64,000 nt of DNA from Nostoc sp. NIES-3756 (GCF_001548375.1 NZ_AP017295.1:4498501-4562500); one strand, 5' to 3'; positions 45,023-54,020 are shown, counted from the first letter of the stretch. The notes: generated by a model not told the origin, from the letters alone. Made by a program: numbers and translations.

Positions 45023-46255
45023 GTGATAAATTACTCTCCAGTACCAAAATTGCCACTACCACCAGCGCTTGTAGGTTCGGAAGTTGGTTCTTTTACCGAG
45101 TATACAGTTACTCAAAGAATGCCTGCGATCGCCCGGCGAGTTGTGGTAGAAAATGATTTTTCACCTGAAATTAATGCTCGGTTGGAAGGTCTAGCTACTG
45201 AGTTACCAAGAGGATATTTATTACTCATAGAAAATGATTATAACGTAGATTTTTCTGCTTGGGATACTTATCTACAATCTTATAAGAATCAGCGTTGGAT
45301 AGATATTCCTTGGTTTTTTGTGGAAACTTATTTCTATCGACTAATTTTAGAAATTACTCAATACTTTCATCCTGGTAGATGGCAAGGTGTTGACCCATTT
45401 CAAATACAAAAATCTCAAGGTTTAGAAGCAGCACTCGATTCAATTCTTCTTTTATGTGAGCAGTTAAATCAATGGTTGAATGATTCTCAAAATGGGGCAA
45501 AAGCAAATCAAACGGCTTTAACTACACTATTATATTTTGCTTTATGGGGAAATCGAGTTGACCTAAGTTTGTGGTCAGCTTTTGAAGGCGATCGCAGTAA
45601 ATTTGATATTCAAAGCCAGTTGGCTCACATTTTAGTAAATGATACTGCTCAAATTAGTGAATTATTAACTAACTCTCAAGTGCAACGTGTCGATTTTATC
45701 GTTGATAATGCTGGTTTTGAACTTGTGTGTGATTTATGTTTGGTAGATTTCTTATTAAATAGCAATTTAATTAATCAGGTTTATTTACACTTGAAACCGC
45801 ATCCCACTTTCGTTTCTGATGCCATGATTAAGGATGTGTATGATACAATAAATTATTTATTAGCTACTAGCAATCAACAGGCAATATCTCTGGCTCAAAG
45901 GTGGGAGAATCACATTTCATCAGGGCGTTTAGTAATGTCAGAAGATTATTTTTGGACATCACCTTTAGCATTTTGGGAAATGCCTAGACATATCAAAGAT
46001 GAGTTAGCTAATACAGGTTTGCTTGTAGTTAAAGGCGATGCAAATTATCGCCGATTATTAGGCGATCGCCATTGGAATTATACTACTAATATTGACGATA
46101 TAGTATGCTATTTACCAACACCAATGGTAGCCTTACGCACCCTCAAATCAGAAGTAGCAGTAGGCTTAAAACCTGATGTTGTTGAGGCATTAACCAAATC
46201 TGACCCTCATTGGTTAACAAATGGTCAATGGGGAGTAATCCAATTTGTAGCTTAG
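45023..46255 (+). CDS. ARMT1-like (DUF89) phosphatase/methyltransferase family protein
   Basis: The product is 410 aa from a GTG at 45023. The DUF89 signature appears as VDFIVDNAGFELVCDL (about 228-243; the Asp-Asn pair binds metal) and LLVVKGDANYRRLLGDRHW (about 333-351). Members are metal-dependent phosphatases for damaged sugar phosphates in some lineages and were named carboxyl methyltransferases in human; the activity here cannot be chosen by sequence. It is directly downstream of the hydrolase gene (8 bp). Confidence 0.85.
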   Translation: MINYSPVPKLPLPPALVGSEVGSFTEYTVTQRMPAIARRVVVENDFSPEINARLEGLATELPRGYLLLIENDYNVDFSAWDTYLQSYKNQRWIDIPWFFVETYFYRLILEITQYFHPGRWQGVDPFQIQKSQGLEAALDSILLLCEQLNQWLNDSQNGAKANQTALTTLLYFALWGNRVDLSLWSAFEGDRSKFDIQSQLAHILVNDTAQISELLTNSQVQRVDFIVDNAGFELVCDLCLVDFLLNSNLINQVYLHLKPHPTFVSDAMIKDVYDTINYLLATSNQQAISLAQRWENHISSGRLVMSEDYFWTSPLAFWEMPRHIKDELANTGLLVVKGDANYRRLLGDRHWNYTTNIDDIVCYLPTPMVALRTLKSEVAVGLKPDVVEALTKSDPHWLTNGQWGVIQFVA

Positions 46256-46355
46256 TAGATAGGTGATTACAGAAATATAGTCAAGAATAATTGCGCCAAA
46301 ATTTAACAGACAATCTAAGTAGTCGTAATGTGGTAGATGATTTTTGATTTTTTAA

Positions 46356-47048
46356 CTAGGCAATTGCGGCTAAATCATGGTCTATGGTTTTCATGCCTAA
46401 ACGCGCACGAATCTCGCTTACTTGTACGTCCCAAAACTGATCCCATTTTTGGGCTATTAGTTTGCCAGGAGTTTGAGAGCCTAGCCGATAACCGCGAGCT
46501 ATTTGTGTCATTAAATCATGGAATTTTGTTGGTTGATACAGACTGATCCTTACCATACCAAAACTTACCAACATCACACTGATAGGAATTGAAGTTTGAG
46601 CTAACACAAATGCTTGTAGTCCTATTTCTCCAATACCATCAGTCTCAAATCCAGTGACTACATGATAAATATCATGGGTAGAACGCCACAGCATTTTAAC
46701 ATAAGAAATATCATCAACTACAGGGACTTTTTTATAAAAGTAAGGGTCGAAACCTCTAGCTTTCATATCTCTGGCATAGATATGACCTAAAGTTCCCTCC
46801 GGGAGTTCGGCTAAGTCATCTAAATTAAAAGGTGCAGGTAGCCAGCGTTCTTGAAATAAGGTGTTGACTTCGGGAATTTTTTTTAATTCATCAACTGCTA
46901 ACTGTGCCATTTCTGTTTGATCAAGTGCATCCTCAAAGTCAAATACTGGGTCAGTATTCCCATTTCTGGCTTTTAAGGCACTAGCGGCTAAAAATTCTAT
47001 GTAGGCGAGGAGTCCTTTGTCATTGTTGTAGTTAATTATATTATTCAT
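46356..47048 (-). CDS. Coq4 family protein
   Basis: The ATG at 47048 (MNNIINYNNDKG) gives 230 aa; a TTG start 33 bp upstream is less likely. The metal-binding motif of Coq4 is clear: HDIYHVVTGFETDGIGE (HDxxH with a downstream Glu, about 124-140). Eukaryotic Coq4 acts in ubiquinone synthesis; cyanobacteria make plastoquinone, so the protein may serve quinone handling in another way. No quinone gene is nearby. Confidence 0.8.
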   Translation of the reverse strand: MNNIINYNNDKGLLAYIEFLAASALKARNGNTDPVFDFEDALDQTEMAQLAVDELKKIPEVNTLFQERWLPAPFNLDDLAELPEGTLGHIYARDMKARGFDPYFYKKVPVVDDISYVKMLWRSTHDIYHVVTGFETDGIGEIGLQAFVLAQTSIPISVMLVSFGMVRISLYQPTKFHDLMTQIARGYRLGSQTPGKLIAQKWDQFWDVQVSEIRARLGMKTIDHDLAAIA

Positions 47049-47257
47049 GATGATTTTGTTAGTTGAAAATTTATCTACCAAGTCAAGAAGATAATATGTA
47101 CCTCAATTCTTGGTAAACTACTCACAATTTTCATGAATCTATAGAGGTATTTATGATAAGATAATAATTGTTGCAAACAAAAAACGATTTCGGAAAGAAG
47201 CCGAAGTTTTTAAGATTTAAACTATTTCAGTCTGGCAGGTATTATCAAACACTCTAC

Positions 47258-47785
47258 TTAATATAGAGACTTAAATTGCTCATACAAATTGTGTGTTGCA
47301 GCCTCGCCAAATGACTCTTTAGCTAGAGCAAAACTGCAAAAGTCTTTTGGTCGCCACTCACTTTGTGGAACCTCTTCGAGATAGTAGAAGTAATCCCAGA
47401 GAATAGCTTCCCAACTTGTGCATCGGACTAACTTGCCACCAAGACTGCCATTCGGTTGTAGTGGGCAGCTTCCTGGGGGCAGTCCCTCTAACTCGTAGTT
47501 GTCTGCAATCCGAACGCAAGGTTCACAGTCCAAAAGAATACCCTGGCTCTGAGCTAAAAAACCATAGGAGGTTTGTTCGGTGATAACACAGCCGAAAGTG
47601 TGCAGCAACCAGAGAAACTCAGCGCTGCGATCGCCCGGATAGGCAATATCAATATCTTCATGATCACGAGTGATCCGATGTAATTTCGCATCGATAGCCC
47701 ACCCGCCCTGCAACCACAGGGGCAGATTAATTTTGTCTGATTCCGCAAATAATTGATGTATCAACTCAATGTGCAGATCATTCAT
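47258..47785 (-). CDS. ANT(2'')-like aminoglycoside nucleotidyltransferase
   Basis: The ATG at 47785 (MNDLHIELIHQLFAES) gives 175 aa, the length of ANT(2'')-Ia; the longer frame from 47869 adds 28 unlikely residues. Matches include LPLWLQGGWAIDAKLHRITR, HEDIDIAYPGDRS (metal acids in DIDI), YGFLA, LLDCEP, GSCP and CTSWEAILWDYFYYLEEVP. It lies 147 bp downstream of an MFS gene on the same strand. The nucleotidyltransferase residues look intact, so an active enzyme is plausible, but the drug substrate is unproved. Confidence 0.85.
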   Translation of the reverse strand: MNDLHIELIHQLFAESDKINLPLWLQGGWAIDAKLHRITRDHEDIDIAYPGDRSAEFLWLLHTFGCVITEQTSYGFLAQSQGILLDCEPCVRIADNYELEGLPPGSCPLQPNGSLGGKLVRCTSWEAILWDYFYYLEEVPQSEWRPKDFCSFALAKESFGEAATHNLYEQFKSLY

Positions 47786-47931
47786 AATCAGGATAGGAGT
47801 CAAGTAAAAGTATTTGTTACTTCCTGAGAAAGATACGCCTAAGAAACACACGGTGTTAAGCCACACCATATTCTGTGCTGCCCATATATCCTATCAGGTT
47901 ACAAGCCATCTGTTCTTTACTCCAAACTAGG

Positions 47932-49122
47932 TTAGTTATCTGTTACCGAATGCTGCACTAACCAGCAATGTAAGCCCACAATTAAAAGCGTCAATGGCAG
48001 CATTAATATAGGAATAATTTCTAAACTTGCCCAACTTGCTGCCCAACCTGCCCCAGTGGGTATGAGGGCTGCACCAAAACTAGCAATGCTGGTGGCAAAA
48101 CTTACAGCCGCAGGAACAAGGGTTTCTGGTAATCGTTGAGGTATTAACCAGATGGTGGCGGGAAAAATTGCTGCCAAGCCAAAGCCAATTAAAGGTAAGC
48201 TAATCCATTGATGTGGTAGTTGCCACCAAGCAAGTAATCCAATTATCACAAGAGTCAGTGACATACTGATGGTGCGGACTGCTCCAAGTCGTTGCAAAAA
48301 ATAACCTAAGATAAAACGTCCCACAGTTAATCCTAACCAGTAAGCGCTGACACTATAACCAGCAATAAGTCGGGGAGTTTGACGACCAACAAACTGTACA
48401 GTGTATGCCCAACTTCCAATGCTGGCTTCTACGCCAACATAAACCAACAGTAGTAGTCCCGTTAGCAATACTACCGGAGATTGGAGCGATCGCCCTAAAT
48501 TTTTGATCGCAGTTGCATTCGATGTTGATACCTGTTGTGTCATTGGTGTGTAGCGGGACATAATTACACCCAAGACACTGACAATTAATAAGCTGACAAT
48601 CCCGGCTAATACCCAATAAATCTGCCGCCAGTTCAGTCCCAATACTAGCAATGTAGTAGCGATTGTGGGGCCGCAAAATGCACCGATACCATAAAAACCA
48701 TGTAGCGAACCAATAAGATTGGCACTGCGCGAATCTTGCACAATGTAAGTATTAATGCCTGCATCAATTAACCCGATACCTAATCCCAGCACTGTTCCAG
48801 CCGCAACCATCAACAACCAGTAGGGGGAAGTGGCGTAGATTACGAGCGCCATTGTCAACGCCACAGCCGCAATTAATAGCATTCGTGCCAGTCCTAAACG
48901 GTTACTCACCAGACTGCTGGTAAAGGCGGCGAGAATATAGCCGCTTATTTGGCTGATAAATAGTAGGGTTACGGTTGCTGAACTCAGTTCATAGGTAGAT
49001 ACTATCGAGGGCAAAAGAACGCCTAACCCAGCTTCCGCAATGCCAATGGCAATAAAAGCATAAAAGGCGATCGCAACTCCAATCCACAGAGGCGCTTGGG
49101 TGTGTCGAGAATCTTTCATCAA
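47932..49122 (-). CDS. MFS transporter
   Basis: The product is 396 aa with about 12 helices. It has no textbook motif A, but SNRLGLARMLLIAAVAL follows helix 2 and YSVSAYWLGLTVGRFILGYFLQRLG marks helices 7-8, as in the FucP/YbjJ-like sugar or drug group. A Gly-rich helix 5 (GFYGIGAFCGPTIATTLL) is present. It is upstream of the ANT(2'')-like gene and may be co-transcribed. The substrate is unknown. Confidence 0.8.
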   Translation of the reverse strand: MMKDSRHTQAPLWIGVAIAFYAFIAIGIAEAGLGVLLPSIVSTYELSSATVTLLFISQISGYILAAFTSSLVSNRLGLARMLLIAAVALTMALVIYATSPYWLLMVAAGTVLGLGIGLIDAGINTYIVQDSRSANLIGSLHGFYGIGAFCGPTIATTLLVLGLNWRQIYWVLAGIVSLLIVSVLGVIMSRYTPMTQQVSTSNATAIKNLGRSLQSPVVLLTGLLLLVYVGVEASIGSWAYTVQFVGRQTPRLIAGYSVSAYWLGLTVGRFILGYFLQRLGAVRTISMSLTLVIIGLLAWWQLPHQWISLPLIGFGLAAIFPATIWLIPQRLPETLVPAAVSFATSIASFGAALIPTGAGWAASWASLEIIPILMLPLTLLIVGLHCWLVQHSVTDN

Positions 49123-49252
49123 TTACAATGCTCCTGCCCCATAGGATTTATTTACTAAGATTTACTTAGTTGATAATGCTCAAAAATCACTTTCTGCCCA
49201 TCTCTCTGTAGTGCGATCGCTCTTCCTTTTGCCGATTGCGTACATATCAGTT

Positions 49253-49504
49253 TTACCGATAAATGTGCATAAATAAGGAGTAACCACTAGCCATCAGAAT
49301 GAAAAGTATAATTGCAGAATATATCACTACATCTCTAACTATAAATAAAATCCAATCTTTCCTTAATTCTTGTTTAAATTTGAGTTCTTGTAGTTTTCGC
49401 TCAAGTCTTGAATTTTCTGGGGACTGTTTATTTTCCGTTAAAACAATTAAAGGATTTTCACCTTTGCTAGCTATTATCCGTGATATATCTATTACATCTT
49501 TCAT
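49253..49504 (-). CDS. small protein with coiled coil and C-terminal membrane helix
   Basis: The product is 83 aa. A charged helical part (about 28-48, SRLERKLQELKFKQELRKDW) is followed by one membrane helix (about 52-75, LFIVRDVVIYSAIILFILM). It starts 3 bp after the stop of the 66-aa gene upstream, so the two are co-translated. I do not recognise the family; the build suggests a tail-anchored effector or partner of the upstream protein. Confidence 0.65.
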   Translation of the reverse strand: MKDVIDISRIIASKGENPLIVLTENKQSPENSRLERKLQELKFKQELRKDWILFIVRDVVIYSAIILFILMASGYSLFMHIYR

Positions 49505-49507
49505 TCG

Positions 49508-49708
49508 CTAGATGCCTACAATTTCGGTTTCTAAGTTTTGCTTATTATCTGTAATCCAAACTTGTTTGCCTTGCTGTTTCGCTTCTATAGCAACTGCTAA
49601 CAGCGTAATTCCTTTTAGTAACACTTCAGCCGTATCTCCATTCGTCTGCTGTTTTAGATTATTTATTACTGCATACAATTCTGACGACAATTCTAAATTA
49701 ATTTGCAT
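49508..49708 (-). CDS. small ribbon-helix-helix-like protein, first gene of a two-gene operon
   Basis: The product is 66 aa: a beta strand (MQINLELSSELYAVIN), two helices (GDTAEVLLKGITLLAVAIEA), then KQQGKQVWITDNKQNLETEIVGI. The strand-helix-helix layout and the GKxxxITDxxxxxxxEIVGI tail are seen in small CopG/RHH-like regulators found next to accessory effectors in cyanobacteria. DNA binding and autoregulation are inferred, not shown. Confidence 0.65.
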   Translation of the reverse strand: MQINLELSSELYAVINNLKQQTNGDTAEVLLKGITLLAVAIEAKQQGKQVWITDNKQNLETEIVGI

Positions 49709-49780
49709 TTTTTCAAGTTGATTTTTAGTAATCTTTTCTAGTACAATCTATTCTAAAAATAGAATATTAACAATAAAATC

Positions 49781-50716
49781 TTATTGAGGTGTTGACTTTT
49801 TTAACCATCTTGATGCTTCGTTGTAAAACTTAAACTTACTTTCACTATCACGAAACTCTTTAGTATGAACCATTCTTCTTCCCTGAACCCACTTTGTCCC
49901 GTGGTATTTATGCAATAATTCGTGATATAGCACAAATTCAACTACAAACTCAGGTACTTTACCATCATCAAGAGTTAAGCTGATCACAACTCTATCTCTA
50001 GCTGACTCATAGTGTCCTAATTTACGGTACGTGTTGATGCGACTCCATGCTAGACGGGGTTTAGCAAGACTAGAAAAGAAATATTCGTGATTTACTTTAT
50101 CAAATAACTCATCAAGATTATAAAACTTACCTTGTGGCTTTTCTGCCAGAACATCAGCAATTAAATCAAGCTCTAACAAAACATTACTATATTCTTCTGT
50201 GCTGGCAAATTCTCTAATAGTTTGTGTATGAGTTCGACTCTTACCAGTAAGTGCAGATTCTACTAACGCTTGTAATACCATATTTGGTGCATTGATAAAA
50301 CCTTCACTAATCATAATACTAGCTGCACTAGCAGACACTTTACCTTTATATAGGCCAGCTAAATTAGCGATCGCAATCATTAATTTTAGTGGTTGTTGTC
50401 CACGCCTGCTTAAAATATTTTTAGCAGTTTCCCACAGATAGCTAGTATTTTTTACATGGAGTTGTAGATAATCCTCATCTGTTAAAAATTTTATCCAGGA
50501 ATAAATCTTCCGAGATTGCTCAGTTAGATTAGCTGGCGTTATTTGCTGTTCAACACATATTTTCTCAATGATTGTTGCTTTTGTAATTAAACTTTGATGT
50601 AATTGTTTGATTGCCTGTGAGTTATCATTGAAATTCGGTGCTAAATTAAAAATTTCTTGTAAGATAATATCTTGCTGTAATTTAATATTTTTTAAAGAAA
50701 TACGCTTACTATCCAT
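49781..50716 (-). CDS. SprT/YgjP-like zinc metallopeptidase
   Basis: The product is 311 aa. The zinc site is HELLH in FVLYHELLHKYHG (about 262-274), with a third ligand likely His in VHTKEFRDSESKF (about 285-297). Residues 1-180 are all-helical with no known domain. The HExxH plus downstream HxxxF layout is that of SprT/WLM-type peptidases. It diverges from the MOSC gene by 21 bp. The substrate is unknown. Confidence 0.72.
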   Translation of the reverse strand: MDSKRISLKNIKLQQDIILQEIFNLAPNFNDNSQAIKQLHQSLITKATIIEKICVEQQITPANLTEQSRKIYSWIKFLTDEDYLQLHVKNTSYLWETAKNILSRRGQQPLKLMIAIANLAGLYKGKVSASAASIMISEGFINAPNMVLQALVESALTGKSRTHTQTIREFASTEEYSNVLLELDLIADVLAEKPQGKFYNLDELFDKVNHEYFFSSLAKPRLAWSRINTYRKLGHYESARDRVVISLTLDDGKVPEFVVEFVLYHELLHKYHGTKWVQGRRMVHTKEFRDSESKFKFYNEASRWLKKSTPQ

Positions 50717-50737
50717 TTTTAAGTTAATTATTCACGT

Positions 50738-51514
50738 ATGTGTATTAATAACGGTTTTATTTTACATCTTTTTATCAAATATCAGCATGGTTCAGAAATG
50801 AAAGAAGTTAACGAACTCAGCCTAAAAGAAGGTTATGGTATTGTAGGAGATATTAACGCTAATGCTATTAGCCCCAGGCAAGTTTTAGTTGTTAGACATG
50901 AAGATATTGTTGATTTGGCAATTCCACCAGGAGAATTAAGAGAAAATCTTGTGATAACTGGGATTACATCTAAAGATTTTACTTCTGGTTCTCTGATAAG
51001 TTTTGATAGTGGTGCTGCTATTCGTTTAACTTTTCATTGCGAACCATGTAAACGTATAGCACATTTAGTTGATTCATTAAAGACTATTCAATATAAAAGA
51101 GGCTTTTTAGGTGTAGTTATCAATTCAGGCATAATTCGTGTTGGAGATAGGATTAATATTCAACCTGAAAAGTTCCCCGCTTTGTCTGAAAATCCTTATG
51201 AACGCTTTCTCGATTTTATAGTAAAAGTACCAGCAGGCAAAGTAGTAACATACAAACATCTACTAGAAGCAATTGGGGTAGATAAAAGCTATATGAGGGC
51301 AATTCCCACATATCTGAAAAAGACATCTGCTGAGAATTACCCCATTCATAGAATATTAGACTCCCAAGGCTATTTAATTAAATATGCGCCTAATCAAAAG
51401 AGTCAGCTAGAATCTGAAAATATAGAAGTATTATCTGAGCAAGATTCATCTCATAAATATTTTGTAAAATATAATAAATATTTATATAATGATGCAAGTA
51501 TTTATTTAACTTGA
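50738..51514 (+). CDS. MOSC domain fused to alkyltransferase-like (ATL) domain
   Basis: The product is 258 aa. Residues 20-145 form a MOSC domain: MKEVNELSLKEGYGIVGD, SPRQVLVVRHED and the conserved cysteines in HCEPCKRI, sulfur-carrier features of this family. Residues about 160-230 match the DNA-binding domain of MGMT/Ada proteins: ENPYERFLDFIVKVPAGKVVTY (written in part), then SYMRAIPTYLKK and YPIHRILDSQGYL. The methyl-acceptor Cys of PCHRV is replaced by Ile, as in ATL proteins where it is Trp. It may sense alkylated or thiolated DNA or a related adduct. The start is the ATG at 50738. Confidence 0.72.
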   Translation: MCINNGFILHLFIKYQHGSEMKEVNELSLKEGYGIVGDINANAISPRQVLVVRHEDIVDLAIPPGELRENLVITGITSKDFTSGSLISFDSGAAIRLTFHCEPCKRIAHLVDSLKTIQYKRGFLGVVINSGIIRVGDRINIQPEKFPALSENPYERFLDFIVKVPAGKVVTYKHLLEAIGVDKSYMRAIPTYLKKTSAENYPIHRILDSQGYLIKYAPNQKSQLESENIEVLSEQDSSHKYFVKYNKYLYNDASIYLT

Positions 51515-51604
51515 TCAGATAAATTTTAGTATTTCTATCTTTAGTCAGAAGCCAAATAAATCATAATTATTTTCAATTGTTACTCCAACAAAGGAGAACT
51601 AAGA

Positions 51605-52306
51605 ATGAACCCGACACAAAATAGACGAGCATTGATTACAGGTGCAAACCGAGGAATTGGATTTGCGATCGCCCAAGGTCTAATTGCTAAAGGTTATGAA
51701 GTCATAATTACTTCTCGCTCACTTGCAAAAGCCCAACAATCTGCCCAAAAACTGCAATCAAAGGTAATTCCCATCGAGTTAGATGTGAGCGATGAGCGCT
51801 CTATTAACCAAGCATTAGAAACTTTGCGTCTACAAATTGATCGCTTAGATGTGTTGATTAACAATGCTGGTGTTTATCCAGACGAGGGTGTAAATATTCT
51901 CACCATTTCCCGGGAACTGCTCGACTTGACGATAAATGCCAACACCTTTGGCCCCATTCGTATGGTGCAAGCATTTCTACCCCTGTTAGAAAAATCACCC
52001 GATGCCAGAGTAATTAATCTTTCTAGTGGCTATGGAGCAATAGAAGATTTATCAGCCGATGTGCCAAGTTACTGCCTATCAAAACTAGCCTTAAATGGGG
52101 CAACAATTATGTTGGCACAAGCCTTACAAGCCAAAAACATTGTTATCAACGCCGTGTGTCCGGGATGGGTGAGAACAGATATGGGTGGCGCATCTGCACC
52201 GCGATCGCCAGAACAGGGAGCAGACACAGCCATCTGGTTAGCAACAGAGGCTCCACGCAACATAAGCGGTAAATTTTTGCGCGATCGCAAAATAATTTCT
52301 TTTTAG
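51605..52306 (+). CDS. short-chain dehydrogenase/reductase
   Basis: The product is 233 aa. The Rossmann nucleotide site is TGANRGIG (residues 13-20); the NNAG motif is LINNAGVYP (about 85-93), and the catalytic Ser and Tyr/Lys are in NLSSGYG and PSYCLSKLAL (Tyr near 155). PGWVRTDMGG marks the substrate loop. The cofactor is probably NADPH, as an Arg follows the first motif. The ATG at 51605 has AGGAG 10 bp upstream. Its stop lies on top of a WD40 remnant in the other strand. Confidence 0.9.
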   Translation: MNPTQNRRALITGANRGIGFAIAQGLIAKGYEVIITSRSLAKAQQSAQKLQSKVIPIELDVSDERSINQALETLRLQIDRLDVLINNAGVYPDEGVNILTISRELLDLTINANTFGPIRMVQAFLPLLEKSPDARVINLSSGYGAIEDLSADVPSYCLSKLALNGATIMLAQALQAKNIVINAVCPGWVRTDMGGASAPRSPEQGADTAIWLATEAPRNISGKFLRDRKIISF

Positions 52307-52395
52307 GCGGTGCGCCAAATCTTAATAGTTCCATCCTGTCCACAACTAGCAAGTGTTTTTCTATCAGGATTAAGAGCAAATTGCCAAAGTGAGTG
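52303..52395 (-). pseudogene. C-terminal remnant of a WD40-repeat gene
   Basis: On the minus strand the frame reads HSLWQFALNPDRKTLASCG then QDGTIKIWRTA and a TAA (52305-52303). That is one complete WD40 blade end (DG.IKIW). It overlaps the end of the DUF1772 gene (different frame) and the stop of the SDR gene. Only about 30 codons survive, so it is the tail of a gene lost when the neighbours were placed here. Confidence 0.7.
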
Positions 52396-52858
52396 ATGCT
52401 GATGCTGCAATTGCTGCTGCCGCTCGAATATGATTCCAGAAAGTCCAGTCATTTAAGTAAGTAGTCCATAACTTCACCCCATCGGTACTATCTGGCTTAA
52501 CCAAGGCTAATGCTTCGTTGAGTGGAACATTAAAGAAAATTGTCACGCCTAATGTACCGATAAGATAGAGTAAACTACCTACGAGTACATAGACAGTATT
52601 CGTTCGATGCCACCTCAATAATGAGGAAATTAAAAGGAAAATACAAATTCCACCTGTTCCCAAAAATACCGTCATAAATAGTGGATTAATCACAGTAATA
52701 TTAATCAACTGCATAGCTGCTATCCCATTTGTCGGCTGAAGTCGAGCAAGAGCATTCATAACGAATGCAGAGAAAGCGAAGAAAACGCCAGCTATTAGTC
52801 CACAACCTAGCAGTGCAAATAATTTTAATATGAAAAATGAGTGGTCAACAGTTGCCAT
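52370..52858 (-). CDS. DUF1772 (anthrone-oxygenase-like) membrane protein
   Basis: The product is 162 aa with four helices at about 10-34, 55-80, 88-108 and 140-160. The helical build with LIAGVFFAFSAFVMNAL near the start and LYLIGTLGVTIFFNVPLNEAL later, with the NVPLN motif, identifies DUF1772; eukaryotic relatives are anthrone oxygenases. The C-terminal codons run into the WD40 remnant. The start is the ATG at 52858. Confidence 0.8.
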   Translation of the reverse strand: MATVDHSFFILKLFALLGCGLIAGVFFAFSAFVMNALARLQPTNGIAAMQLINITVINPLFMTVFLGTGGICIFLLISSLLRWHRTNTVYVLVGSLLYLIGTLGVTIFFNVPLNEALALVKPDSTDGVKLWTTYLNDWTFWNHIRAAAAIAASASLTLAICS

Positions 52859-52928
52859 AAAGCCACCTATAAATTGTCTGCCAATGCTTGCTAGTTCATT
52901 GTGTAATCTATTTTTTGAGATTGCTTAA

Positions 52929-53354
52929 TTAAATAATTGCCAAGATAGTTAAAACTACTAAGCAAACTAACTGAATGGTTAAACTTAAAAGGCGGAATAT
53001 AGGATTCAATCCAGCTATGTGAATCAGAGAATGCACAAGCCTAAATATGATGTAAACGACAACGAGCGAATCTATCACAGTTCCAGATACGCCGCGAACC
53101 GTCAAGAGAAACACAACTCCTATATACAAAGGTAGATTTTCTACTAAGTTGGACTGCACTCGAAATAGTCGCCAAAGCAAACTTTCGTCGTTTGGTGTGC
53201 CGAAATCTTTGACAGAACCACCGGTAGATAGATGACGAATCCTCGCTGCCAATAGAAGCACAACTACAGCGATCGTCCACACAATGAAAATTACTAGACC
53301 CCATAAAGGAATAGTCATCTCCGTAGTAGGTATAACTGAACTCATACACTTCAT
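52929..53354 (-). CDS. MAPEG family membrane protein
   Basis: The product is 141 aa (ATG at 53354; an ATG three codons later is possible). Four helices and the block FRVQSNLVENLPLYIGVVFLL, followed by YIIFRLVHSLIHI, mark the MAPEG family (glutathione- or eicosanoid-related enzymes). The Asn and Glu in QSNLVEN are the glutathione-binding positions. The bacterial role is probably detoxification. It is next to the DUF1772 and SDR genes, a detoxification-like group. Confidence 0.85.
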   Translation of the reverse strand: MKCMSSVIPTTEMTIPLWGLVIFIVWTIAVVVLLLAARIRHLSTGGSVKDFGTPNDESLLWRLFRVQSNLVENLPLYIGVVFLLTVRGVSGTVIDSLVVVYIIFRLVHSLIHIAGLNPIFRLLSLTIQLVCLVVLTILAII

Positions 53355-53606
53355 CCTGGTAAGTAGACTACTGCTAATTTAACGTTTATTTGACAATCAG
53401 TGATCGTGAGAGAATAACTGGTATCTATTAAATAATGTCAAAAATAAGATTTGTTACTAGAAATCAGCGATTTTTTTCAAGGAGATCGCTACTGTTCGAC
53501 TTGATCCCATTGCTAAATATCACCAATATCAAAGTCACCGTTTTGTTATTGTTGATCGAGGTCAATTCATTTATGCACATTAAGAACGTTAAATTGACTT
53601 CAATTT

Positions 53607-54020
53607 TCAACTGCTTTCCACAGTTAAACCAATTTCCTGACCGTAGGATAGCTCTAATGTGTGACCATCAGGATCTCGCAAGAATGCCCAATATCCAACC
53701 GGATATCCAGAATCTTTGGGTTCACCAACCAACACTCCTGCTTGACGCGCCTGATCACACAAAGCATCCATTGCTTCACGACTCTTACAACCAACTCCTA
53801 AATGTGCTAATGGAGAGAGAATTGGCTGTACTGAATTAGTTTCAATCAGAACAATGACAAATGGTCGTGTATAGTCTGTCAACCAAGCTACTGCAACCCC
53901 TGTTTCCGCATCAATCCGACGATGAACTACCTGCATTTGAGCATAGGTAGCGTAAAACTCAATACTTTTTTCTAGTTCAGAGACAGGCAAAGCAATATGT
54001 GTAAGTCCAATATCAATCAT
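53607..54020 (-). CDS. VOC (glyoxalase/dioxygenase) family protein
   Basis: The product is 137 aa, a single VOC module of two beta-alpha-beta-beta-beta units. Unit 1: LTHIALPVSELEKSIEFYAT (His near 7). Unit 2: LAHLGVGCKSREAMDALC and YWAFLRDPDGHTLELSYGQE (Glu near 129). Metal ligands would be the His and Glu residues. The length and DPDGHTLEL fit glyoxalase-like proteins that may bind drugs or isomerise hemithioacetals. The ATG at 54020 has AGAGGA 14 bp upstream. Confidence 0.85.
   Translation of the reverse strand: MIDIGLTHIALPVSELEKSIEFYATYAQMQVVHRRIDAETGVAVAWLTDYTRPFVIVLIETNSVQPILSPLAHLGVGCKSREAMDALCDQARQAGVLVGEPKDSGYPVGYWAFLRDPDGHTLELSYGQEIGLTVESS

Noticed and set aside
53461..53583. 40-codon plus-strand tail reading ATVRLDPIAKYHQYQ and ending QFIYAH
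   Set aside because: It follows a TAG and has no start codon or known family; it may be a gene remnant, but nothing supports it beyond composition.
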